Assembly (NCBI RefSeq): GCF_015476115.1 | Contig: NZ_CP064295.1 | Span: 1,296,001-1,360,000 of the forward strand | Origin: Aegicerativicinus sediminis | GTDB lineage: Bacteria > Bacteroidota > Bacteroidia > Flavobacteriales > Flavobacteriaceae | Direction: 5' to 3' | Length of the DNA stretch: 64,000 nt | Shown here: one piece after another, positions 56,401 through 64,000 of the stretch | Layout of the letters: each line of letters begins with the position of its first letter | Numbering within the stretch: the first letter of the stretch is position 1 | Program-made: the position numbers and the translations under genes | Notes under the pieces: generated by a model | Seen by the model: only the letters and a program-made list of their open reading frames with translations | Databases searched by the model: none | Told to the model about the DNA's origin: nothing

Positions 56401-59400
56401 CTACGTTACATTCAAAAGGTGTTGCAGTTGCAGTAGCACTCAATGTAACTGGTTCTGTAATATCTATTGTTGTTGAATTTATACAGTTTCTACCAGAGGT
56501 AACGGTAACTGTATAGGTTGCGGCAACCAAATTTTCAAATATTGGTGTGGTTTGGGTTATCGGAGCGTTAGTACCGTCATCTAAAGTATAAGAATACGGA
56601 GGATTATCGTTTGATGAATCTAATATAACTTGTATTACACCATCGCTATCTCCAGAACAACTTACCGCAAAAGTTTCTAAGCTGAATACCACAGGAGTTG
56701 CAGGTTCTAGCGAAACTGAAATTTGTGACGTACAGTTAGTATTGCTATCAGTTATTTCTACAGCATAATCACCCGCGGCCACAGATGTAAATTCTGAACC
56801 AATTAAAGTATATCCTGTTGTATTAAGACTACTATCTAACAGGCGGTATGTGTAAGATCCGCTACCTCCATTTCCAGAAACCGAAATTATTCCGTCATCA
56901 TTGCTACAGCTTGGTTGTGAAGTGGCCATTGCCTGTACACTTAATGGGGGATAAATTTCAATATCTTCTGAAGCCGTACATCCATTGCCGTCCCTTATTG
57001 TTACAGTGTAGATTCCAGGAGCACTTACCGTAAAGGTTGGGCTAGATTGAAACCCTGTACCAATGCTATAGCTTAATGGAGCAATTAAAGAAGCCCCTGG
57101 AGTAGCTGTAAAAGTATATGATGTTCCGTCTGAGGTACACTGATCTTGCGCCAAACTTGGTAAAGTAAGTGATGGATTAGGATCTGCAGCAATAGTAATA
57201 TCTATACTGGTTTCACAACCTGTAGCATCGCGTACATAAACATCCCAGTTTGGATTGATATATGGGTATAATTCAGCAAAATTATTTGATGTAAAGTCTG
57301 CATTCGTTGGAGTTACTCCATCTTGAACAAATGCATATTGGTAAGGAGGGGTTCCGCTGCTTGCGTTTACAACCACCTGCGATCCGATATTACAATTAGC
57401 ATTTATATTTGATACCTCTTGTAAATTGATTGCCTGTGCAGGTTGAGCGATTGTGAATGGCTCAGTAGAAGAGCACATGGTTCCATTAGCCTCTTGCACA
57501 AATAAGATATAATCACCAGGAGGCAACAATCCTATAGTTGCAGAGATAGGACCACCTGCATTTCCAGTAATATTTCCACTAAATCCCGGAACAGGATTGT
57601 TAGTTAATACATTTAAAATATCATAATCAATTTGGGTTACACTGCTATCAAAATTAGAAACTGTAAAATCTATACTTCCATCTGCAGCACCGTAACAGTC
57701 TATGTTACTTGTAGCGTCTATTGTCAGCTCTATAGTAGAAGGACTATCAAGAACATCGGTTTCTAGGAATACAGAACAACCGGTGCTGTCGATAACCTCA
57801 AAGGTGTATGCCAATCCAGGAGTCAACGCATCAAAAGTAGCTACATCACCAGTCCCATTGATACTGCTAGGAGGTGTTCCAGGGCCATAAATACTGAATG
57901 TATATGGAGCGGTACCCCCACTTACAGTAACTTCCATACTTGCGCCAACTACACAATCCGTTGCAGTTACTAAACCTGTTAAGGTAAGGTAAGGTGGCGA
58001 TTTAACATCTGCTCTTGCAGATTGAAACTCACAATTATTGGCATCAATGATGGTTACATAATAAAAACCAAACCCTAAGTCTGGGAAATTATGGGATGTA
58101 GAATTTATGCTAATAGCATCATCCAATAAATTACCCTCAGAATCGAATAATTGATAAGTATATGGTGCGGTGCCGATACCAGTTAGGGTTACATCAATAG
58201 AACCATTTATAGTACCAGTTGGACCACAAGAAGTTGGATTTGCAACTATATCAGCATCTAATCCTTCTGGCTCATTTACAGTAGCAGTAGAATTGAACTC
58301 ACAACCTTTGCTGTCTCTTATAGTGTAATCATAAGTTCCGGCTGTCAAACCTCCATAAGTGTTTTGCGCAGTAAAGGTTCCTCCATTAAAACTAATTTGA
58401 TAAGGAGGAGTTCCTTGTGTTTGGTCAACATCTATTGTTACCACCCCAGTTGCATCTCCGTTACAAGATACATCTGTAGAGCTAAAAGAGGCCACCGGGG
58501 TAGTGATCGGTTGAACGCTTATAACGTTTGTCAGGGCTTGACAACCAGCACTATCGGTAGCTCTAAACTGGTAATCACCTGCAGAGCTTGCAGAATATGG
58601 TGTGCTTGTAGCCACAAAAGCACCACCATTGATGGAAACTTCCAAAGTATATCCCGGAGTTCCTCCAGTTACAGCGACTTCTATAATTGCATCTGGCGTT
58701 GCTGAACAATCTAATTCTTTTGTTAGGGTAGCTGTAGCAAATAATTGATTTCCGATTGTAACATCATTAGAGGTAGCTGTACACCCTGAGGCATCAGTAA
58801 TTGTAACACTATAAGTTCCCGGACTATTTACTGTAAACACATTTGAACTCTGGCTAGCACTTCCGTTTAAACTGTATTGGTAAGGTGCTGTGCCACCAGT
58901 TACAGTAGCTGTTAAAGATATATCGCCACCAATAAAGCAGATGCTATCTGCAATTAAGCTCACGCTAGGTATGGTATAAGCTTCAACTGTATGTGGTTTT
59001 TGAACCACACAGCCGTTTGCATCACGAACATAGATGTTGTAATCACCAGCAACTAATCCTGTAAAAATATTGGAGTTTTGATAAGCTGAAATAATTGTAC
59101 TAGTTGAAGCATCTTCTAGTTGATACGTATAACTACCCCATCCACCAGTAGCTTCGACAACAATATTTGCGGCTGTACCATTACAATCTATCCCGCTTGC
59201 AGTAAAAGTAAAATCTATTGCTTCAACAGGGCCTTCGATACCAAAAGATTGAGTATCTGTACAATTTGTTCCTTCATCCGTTACATTAATTGTATAGCTT
59301 CCGGCTCCTAAATCACTAACCGTAAAGGTTGGATTTGACTCTCCTGAACCACTTGAAATAGTAGTATTTGATGAGTCCGTTATGCTATAAGTATAAGAAG

Positions 59401-62400
59401 ATACAAAACCTGAAACTGAAATTTCTACCGCTCCATCAGTATCACCAAAACAAGTTATATTACTTTGAACCTGAGGCAATACTTGAATGTTAGGGATATC
59501 ATTGATATTAAAATTTTCTTGGATTGAGCAACCCGTGGCATCTGTAACCAAAAAGGTATAAGAGCCAGGTGCCAAACCTGTAAATACATTGTTAGAACCG
59601 TTATTGGTTGTAGATCCCGCTGGGGCAATAATTTCATAAGTTAATGGGGCCAAACCTCCTGTTACAGTAACAGTTACATCAGACGCAGGAGAATCACAGC
59701 TAATTGAAGTATTTGCAAACGCAAGATCAGTAGGTTCATCTATTGGATCGATCGTTAATTCTCTTGTAAGAGTACAGCCATTGGCATCACGTATAGTAAC
59801 GTTATAGGTACCGTCTGTTAGTCCGGTGAACTGTTCATTTGTAGAGTAATTGTTTCCATTAATACTATATTCATATGGAGGCGTACCGCCTGTCACTGAA
59901 CCAGGAACAATTTGTATAATTCCATCCTGATTACAGCTATAGGGCTGCGCCAATTCTATATCACCGAATAATTCTGTTGCGGGTTGAATTGTGAAGGCCT
60001 CCGGATATTCACAGATAAAATTTCCTTTGATTGCTCGTATAAGGACGGTATAATCACCAGGAGCCAAATCGGTAAAGGTATTGGCGTCTCTATAGTTATC
60101 TCCACCATCGATACTAAAATCTGTTTTATATCCTTTTCCATCGGTGATATCGATAGTTACAGAACCGTCATTTGCCCCAAAACAAGTTTCATCTTCAATT
60201 ACAACATTATACTCCACAACAGGTTCTAGGATAATTGTGACTTCATTCGAAATGGCATAACAGTTATACCTGTCAACTACCACAAAAACATAATCGCCTG
60301 GATCCCAAACGTCAAATATATTACGCGATTGGAAAGCGTTTGCTGGAATTTGGGTAATGTCAGTAATACCATTGTGATAAGGCTGTCCATTGTAAGTATA
60401 AATAGCAAACTGGTAAGGAGGTTTTCCACCTGATGGGTGCACCAACATATTCCCTTCCTTACATGTAATATTTTGCGATACTTGTGCCGATAACGCCAAA
60501 TCTGATTGATTAATTATTTCGATTTGAGCTGTTGCAGAACAACCATCATCAGTTGTTACCGTAACATCATAAACACCAGCATTTAAACCTTCGAAGGTGT
60601 AATCATTGTCATCGGTTGGTCCGTATGTATCTACAGATGTACCTTCTTTGCTTATTTCGTAATAGTATTGGGGATCTACGTCTAATGCTTGTACCCTAAT
60701 TGTTCCAAGGCCCTCACAACTTGTATCAGTGGCAGTAACGTTGATGTCAAAATCGCGTTGTCTTATGCCGATATCGGCAACCAAGAATTGACATGCTCCC
60801 TCACCAACACCCACTTGTTGGATGTTAACAGTATAAGTTCCAGGATTTGATATTGTAAATAAAGGACTAGATTGATAATCAACCACAACAGTGCCTGTTG
60901 TTTGATCTACCAATTGAAATTCATACCCAGACGGTACGTTTGTTACTAATATTTCACCGGTTGAATTACAAGCTATATCCTGAGTTTCTACTTTAGGGTC
61001 TAATAAGTTTTCATAAACATTAAAATAGAATCTACTAAAACATCCATTTTGGTAAAATACAACAACTCGGTATTGACCGGCTTGGGTTGCATCGAAATTA
61101 TCATCGGTTGAAAGCGTGTTCCAAGTACACCCACTGTCTTTATTAGCACAATCATCAATGCCTATGGCCTCACAAGAGCTTTCATCTAATTTTTGCCATT
61201 CTATACTTTGGGCATTGGTGATGTCCGTTTCAATAAAACGATTATCATTAACACCGCATAAAAATATCTTTGGAAGAATATCACCGTCATTGGGGCATTC
61301 TACTACTTCGTCAGCATAATCAACAATCGGGTGGGTAGTTGAGTCAGTAAAGTTTGAAACGATGATAGTTTCGTCAAAACTTTGGCAAGGAGCCGCACCT
61401 GATTTTGTTACAACATAAGTTCCTGTTTGGGTAACCGTAATAGTTTGAGTATTTCCTACAACATTTCCATTGCTATCTCTCCACTCATAAGTGTCATATC
61501 CGTTACCGGCAGTAATATCTACGCTATCACCACATAAAGCTACGGTTTGCACAAAGTCACATTCATCTAAACCAACCAAGAAGTTTGTTGACCCAGGAGT
61601 TCCATAGCCACAAACATCGAAATCGGAAAAACTAGGATCATCCGTAATTTGATTGTCATTCAATACCCCTCTATAGGTGGAAAAAGCTTGGTTTTGGATT
61701 AAGTTTGAACAAGCATCCCTCAATTCACTACAACTTTCAACTATCTGCATTCTAATACGGATTTCTGAAATCGGGTCCCCAGCCTCAATTAAGGCGTCAG
61801 GTATTGTAAATACTATACTGTGTTCATTAGGATCATATACATAAGTTACCCCTGCAGGAACCTGTAATTGGTCCTCAATGAAGATTGTATTTATAGGGAA
61901 AACGTCTTTTATAGTATATTCGGTCGCATCGTCATTTCCAATATTTTCAAAGCCTAAAACATAATCGATTTGCTGACCAAGACTTACGTCACCCCCCGCT
62001 ATATCATTTCCAGCTAAATCTTCAACATTTTTATATAAAATAATGGTAGGTTCAATGATTTCAACATCTAAAGCATTGAAATAAATGAAGTATTGATCAC
62101 CATTACTACTTGCTCTTAAGGTTGCACCAGTTTCACTATTGGGTATAACAGAGTTAAATGCATTTGGCACATCAAACATATCCGTGTCATAACCTAAAGT
62201 ATTAACACTGTTCGGGTTACGATTATTTTGAATGACATGGTTAACGGTAATATTGCTATCAAAAAAGTTGTTGTTGAAGTTTGGTTCAGTAGCTGTAGCA
62301 GTACCTAAAGAGGTAAAGGTTGGGTTACTATCTGCTTTAATGGACAGCTTGTCTCCTGTAATTCTATTATCCCCTTCTAAGGTTGATATAGTAAATTTGG

Positions 62401-63232
62401 CATTAACCGGGAAAGGCGCTGGAAGCGTTGTGAATCCGCTATAGTTTATATCAGTTGTATTACCTGAGGCAATACCTGCAAACCCATCAAATGAGGTAAT
62501 ATATTTTCCGGGAAGAGATGGGTTTTCATAAACCAACACCAATGTCCAACCGCCTGAAACACCACTTTTTACGAATCCTTCAGTTGCTCTAATATTACCA
62601 ACATAGTAATCGCCTTCAGGATCTCCTAAAGCAGTAATTAAATTGGTTACATCAGCGTAACATGCATAAGGACTGGTTTCTCCAAAATCAGCATCACCAA
62701 ATCCATCAAATATCACATCATCCGCCGTTATGTTAACATAACTTCCGCCAGGCACCTTAAATTTTACCTGGTTAAAGTCGGTTTCTCTGCCACTATTAGC
62801 ATCATCGCCGATATTGTATTGATAGTTAGCAGCCCAATAAAGACCCGCATATCTAATTCTAGAACAGCTTTTGTCTGGTATTGTTAGATAAGCGCTACTA
62901 GAACTAAATGTACTCGCGTCATTATCTATATCAATATATTGCATGTAAAGGCAATCGTTATAAAGTGAAGTGTCTCCAACAGTATTGTATTCTGTATTAG
63001 GAAGTTCACTATCTGCTAAAGCTTCATCACAATAATTTTCATCGTTTAATCCGTATTCTGCTGTGTTACGGTTAACAATATTGTTTGCGATAAAGGTCAT
63101 GTCTCCCTTTATATTGTTCTGGTAGCGTACCCCAAAGTTGCGCTTCACCTGAGCAGAAAGGTTTAATGCGCCGAAACAAATCAGCGCTAAACATAGTAGG
63201 AATTTTAAATTGTAGATTTTTCTCATAGCCAT
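53459..63232 (-). CDS. Giant SprB-like repeat adhesin with T9SS type B sorting domain
   Basis: The 3257-residue protein has a signal peptide (MAMRKIYNLKFLLCLALICFGALNLSAQ is the probable start, although a second ATG two codons later fits too). An N-terminal region of about 500 residues includes a DUF11-like part (LGQQIDYVLGFENIGNDDATEYTIKD). It is followed by about 29 tandem Ig-like SprB-type repeats of 75-100 residues (typical end GTYTVTIRDANGC). The final 87 residues are a gliding-associated C-terminal domain (FTPNGDGINDYW, type B T9SS signal). It should be displayed on the cell surface for adhesion or gliding. Confidence 0.93.
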   Translation of the reverse strand: MAMRKIYNLKFLLCLALICFGALNLSAQVKRNFGVRYQNNIKGDMTFIANNIVNRNTAEYGLNDENYCDEALADSELPNTEYNTVGDTSLYNDCLYMQYIDIDNDASTFSSSSAYLTIPDKSCSRIRYAGLYWAANYQYNIGDDANSGRETDFNQVKFKVPGGSYVNITADDVIFDGFGDADFGETSPYACYADVTNLITALGDPEGDYYVGNIRATEGFVKSGVSGGWTLVLVYENPSLPGKYITSFDGFAGIASGNTTDINYSGFTTLPAPFPVNAKFTISTLEGDNRITGDKLSIKADSNPTFTSLGTATATEPNFNNNFFDSNITVNHVIQNNRNPNSVNTLGYDTDMFDVPNAFNSVIPNSETGATLRASSNGDQYFIYFNALDVEIIEPTIILYKNVEDLAGNDIAGGDVSLGQQIDYVLGFENIGNDDATEYTIKDVFPINTIFIEDQLQVPAGVTYVYDPNEHSIVFTIPDALIEAGDPISEIRIRMQIVESCSELRDACSNLIQNQAFSTYRGVLNDNQITDDPSFSDFDVCGYGTPGSTNFLVGLDECDFVQTVALCGDSVDITAGNGYDTYEWRDSNGNVVGNTQTITVTQTGTYVVTKSGAAPCQSFDETIIVSNFTDSTTHPIVDYADEVVECPNDGDILPKIFLCGVNDNRFIETDITNAQSIEWQKLDESSCEAIGIDDCANKDSGCTWNTLSTDDNFDATQAGQYRVVVFYQNGCFSRFYFNVYENLLDPKVETQDIACNSTGEILVTNVPSGYEFQLVDQTTGTVVVDYQSSPLFTISNPGTYTVNIQQVGVGEGACQFLVADIGIRQRDFDINVTATDTSCEGLGTIRVQALDVDPQYYYEISKEGTSVDTYGPTDDNDYTFEGLNAGVYDVTVTTDDGCSATAQIEIINQSDLALSAQVSQNITCKEGNMLVHPSGGKPPYQFAIYTYNGQPYHNGITDITQIPANAFQSRNIFDVWDPGDYVFVVVDRYNCYAISNEVTIILEPVVEYNVVIEDETCFGANDGSVTIDITDGKGYKTDFSIDGGDNYRDANTFTDLAPGDYTVLIRAIKGNFICEYPEAFTIQPATELFGDIELAQPYSCNQDGIIQIVPGSVTGGTPPYEYSINGNNYSTNEQFTGLTDGTYNVTIRDANGCTLTRELTIDPIDEPTDLAFANTSISCDSPASDVTVTVTGGLAPLTYEIIAPAGSTTNNGSNNVFTGLAPGSYTFLVTDATGCSIQENFNINDIPNIQVLPQVQSNITCFGDTDGAVEISVSGFVSSYTYSITDSSNTTISSGSGESNPTFTVSDLGAGSYTINVTDEGTNCTDTQSFGIEGPVEAIDFTFTASGIDCNGTAANIVVEATGGWGSYTYQLEDASTSTIISAYQNSNIFTGLVAGDYNIYVRDANGCVVQKPHTVEAYTIPSVSLIADSICFIGGDISLTATVTGGTAPYQYSLNGSASQSSNVFTVNSPGTYSVTITDASGCTATSNDVTIGNQLFATATLTKELDCSATPDAIIEVAVTGGTPGYTLEVSINGGAFVATSTPYSASSAGDYQFRATDSAGCQALTNVISVQPITTPVASFSSTDVSCNGDATGVVTIDVDQTQGTPPYQISFNGGTFTAQNTYGGLTAGTYDYTIRDSKGCEFNSTATVNEPEGLDADIVANPTSCGPTGTINGSIDVTLTGIGTAPYTYQLFDSEGNLLDDAISINSTSHNFPDLGFGFYYVTIIDANNCEFQSARADVKSPPYLTLTGLVTATDCVVGASMEVTVSGGTAPYTFSIYGPGTPPSSINGTGDVATFDALTPGLAYTFEVIDSTGCSVFLETDVLDSPSTIELTIDATSNIDCYGAADGSIDFTVSNFDSSVTQIDYDILNVLTNNPVPGFSGNITGNAGGPISATIGLLPPGDYILFVQEANGTMCSSTEPFTIAQPAQAINLQEVSNINANCNIGSQVVVNASSGTPPYQYAFVQDGVTPTNADFTSNNFAELYPYINPNWDVYVRDATGCETSIDITIAADPNPSLTLPSLAQDQCTSDGTSYTFTATPGASLIAPLSYSIGTGFQSSPTFTVSAPGIYTVTIRDGNGCTASEDIEIYPPLSVQAMATSQPSCSNDDGIISVSGNGGSGSYTYRLLDSSLNTTGYTLIGSEFTSVAAGDYAVEITDSNTNCTSQISVSLEPATPVVFSLETFAVSCSGDSDGVIQVILDSSNDNPPYSYTLDDGTNAPITQTTPIFENLVAATYTVTVTSGRNCINSTTIDITEPVTLSATATATPFECNVDNTVNASVITVVATDGTPNYLYSKDGINFFVSNQFTVVDTGVDQTITITVRDANNCETTTDVTIPTLVPIQPTVVLDNALSCTNDEEITVSATGGSGEFSFELLPLGTSTAQTGTSATFGLSNPGDYSIRITDTTTGCFVTATHMVNDFEQIDIIATTTQNVDCFGQADGSISVEITNYSGAYTYDLVDNNGTVITSGSGNTSTGLNVTNLPAGLYHVRLTQTEAPYCTEDSNSVTITAPAVELNVGLTQSALVTCNNDGGAITAVGQGGTRPYEFELINTTTSQTVQVFSGQNIFQNLPSGSYTVTIRDANGCLATSNIDLTQPAPISASIEATPTTLLCFGDNNASVSATNVTGGSGSYQFTLFFEDGTQLGPQANNTFENLGAGTYYITISDGLSCEFTTPQVTIIEPTPVSADLVQAQPMTCTNDAALVLSAKGGTPPYQYSTDGVNYTGSFNSSVNISNIGAGTYQYYVMDVNGCKASITNQVTIDPVEDLQLNLDTSNATINCTGDSTALIRAEASGGLGNYMYELLDSATSTTPLQGPQASGTFMDYPAGTYYVRVVSDDCVAVEGPITITDPTPLEIVSQEVTHVTCLSQDDGSITIEATGGTGIIKYAISPNLDQFDTVNTFTDLAPGNYEVIVQDENGCFVDLLIDILEPEPLTANLVSMVSEICAGDGNGMIEVAIEGGTAPYFTSLNTQDDENFVQDQYLFTDLTGGVSHVIFVKDSGGCDTYLIVPMPEASSLEATLEIENICDKNMPTNSVTVILGNPDQTGVVYSLDGNTAQDLNVFTDLLSGDHYIEVTDTNGGCSKVYDFSIEAYDPLSLTLTETDINEFTAVVTGGTGNYTFYLNDVDKGTDNVYSISESGTYTVRVIDDLGCEATANISMEFIDICIANNFTPNGDGINDYWAPCNTEMYPGIYTKIYDRYGRVVAELAQVDSWDGTYNGNPLPTGDYWYVIKLNNSSDNREFVGHFTLYR
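53735..61010 (-). repeat. Coding array of about 29 SprB-like Ig repeats
   Basis: The protein-level repeats were counted by hand from the amino-acid pattern (Cys near the start, a GG-P/G-Y strand, then the PGTYTVTxxDxxGC end). DNA identity between units is low, so the array is old and diverged rather than a recent tandem duplication. Confidence 0.75.
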
Positions 63233-63234
63233 AC

Positions 63235-64000
63235 CTAATTTAGATCCATATTGACCCGCATAATCCATAGATTCCTGATGCCCTGATGAGTTAGGTTGTT
63301 TTGGTAAACTTGAAGGGCAGGATTCCACGCATCTTCTTTCCCAATGAAGATGTAGCGGTATTTATTTTTTGGATGAATGAAAGAATTAGCATTCAATCCG
63401 TAGCTGTTGAGGGTTTTTAAATATTTGTCTGCATTTTTTGGAACTGTAAATACACCAGCAATCACATAATATCCTTTATCGATGTTCTCTAAATTGTCCG
63501 TTACAACCTTAGGAGAACTCGTGTTTCTTGAAGTTGTTTGATTTCCTGAACTTGTCTTTGGGGCAAAGGTCGAAGCGCTTTTTGTAGAAGGCCTAGTTCC
63601 AGTACCATTATCCACGCGCATAACCCACTTGCTTTCAGTATAGGTGCCATCCACGTTACTTCTGTAGGCCGCTATTGCTTCTCTCCAAGAGTCGAAACGC
63701 TTTAAGTACACATATTTCCAATTGTTTCTCTTGTTTGTAAAGTATTCGTGGTCAATGCCAGTTTGAGCCAGTTTTGCGGTAAACTTGTCAAAATATTCTC
63801 CAGTACTAAAAACATTCACCACGATATAATATCCATCAGCAACACCTTCAATATTTCTTAGGGTTTTGTTTTTAATTTTATTTGCTTTCAGTGCTTTCTT
63901 GTACGCTGCTTCAGAAGATGATTCTTCTTTTCTGGCTTCCGCCAGTTTTTCATTTCTTACGGCCTCAGCTTGAGCTAAACGCTCTTGGTGCAATCTTTCA
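63235..64000 (-). CDS. SPOR-like repeat protein (5'-truncated by window edge)
   Basis: The visible C-terminal part is about 250 residues. A coiled, Glu/Ala/Lys-rich N-terminal stretch comes first, followed by two SPOR-like modules: GYYIVVNVFSTGEYFDKFTAKLAQTG... KWVMRV and GYYVIAGVFTVPKNADKYLKTLNSYG... LWIMRV. Such modules bind peptidoglycan or partner proteins. The frame runs open to the window edge, so the start lies outside. The stop is three bases before the adhesin start, so it is in the same operon as the adhesin and the PorP/SprF protein. It may be a periplasmic factor for adhesin export. Confidence 0.72.
   Translation of the reverse strand, partial: ERLHQERLAQAEAVRNEKLAEARKEESSSEAAYKKALKANKIKNKTLRNIEGVADGYYIVVNVFSTGEYFDKFTAKLAQTGIDHEYFTNKRNNWKYVYLKRFDSWREAIAAYRSNVDGTYTESKWVMRVDNGTGTRPSTKSASTFAPKTSSGNQTTSRNTSSPKVVTDNLENIDKGYYVIAGVFTVPKNADKYLKTLNSYGLNANSFIHPKNKYRYIFIGKEDAWNPALQVYQNNLTHQGIRNLWIMRVNMDLN

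Noticed and set aside
53459-63232. Many open frames on the opposite strand and in other frames within the giant adhesin gene
   Set aside because: They are shadows of the repetitive coding sequence, have no family features, and no start context.
1-64000. CRISPR array or insertion sequence
   Set aside because: No regularly spaced identical repeats were seen, and no transposase gene with terminal inverted repeats.

Overview
The window comes from a low-GC member of the Bacteroidota, most likely a marine or environmental Flavobacteriaceae. The evidence is a giant adhesin with a type B sorting signal of the type IX secretion system (T9SS), a PorP/SprF partner, TAnnTTTG promoter -7 boxes, almost no Shine-Dalgarno sequences, many lipoprotein signals, and a FolB/RbfA/LepA/DusB set in flavobacterial style.

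Layout. 1-1.7 kb: the tail of a beta-lactamase-family serine hydrolase, a GNAT acetyltransferase and a small ABM-like gene broken by a frameshift in an A8 run. 2.0-7.6 kb: a complete tripartite RND efflux operon (lipoprotein adaptor, inner-membrane pump, TolC-like channel) closed by a strong hairpin terminator. 7.7-21.3 kb: an accessory block that looks like an integrated mobile element lying beside a CAU-anticodon tRNA. Its left part carries a double-wHTH protein, two small unknown genes and three nuclease-like cargo genes (HEPN-like, degenerate HNH/treble-clef, PIN-like). Its right part, all on the minus strand, carries a tyrosine recombinase and a replication module: a Rep-like protein, a stand-alone family A DNA polymerase, a helicase fused to a PolA-type 3'-5' exonuclease, an excisionase-like HTH protein and an unknown protein. 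This block is the best candidate for an undescribed system. It combines a self-encoded replisome, in which the polymerase and its proofreading domain sit on different polypeptides, with a putative RNase-type defence cargo.

21.4-51.9 kb is ordinary flavobacterial chromosome: a GMC oxidoreductase with its Tat-type small subunit, methylmalonyl-CoA epimerase, RbfA, a LolC/E-like permease, DusB, M28 peptidase, a TolB-like protein, an outer-membrane receptor, LepA, a CPA1 antiporter, MBL hydrolase, S8 and M1 peptidases, a GCS2-CBS protein with an AstE-like partner, RnpA, a CtpA-like protease, a tandem OmpA-domain protein, an ElaA-like GNAT, RpiB, RNase R, a GIN-domain protein and a LysE-family exporter. 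The roughly 540-bp AT-rich gap between rpiB and rnr carries a perfect DnaA box and several near matches, so it may be oriC.

52-64 kb: tRNA-Cys, FolB, and a T9SS surface module in the order SPOR-repeat protein, adhesin of about 3257 residues with about 29 SprB-like repeats, PorP/SprF anchor. This module is expected to display a very long filamentous adhesin. The first and last genes are cut by the window edges.
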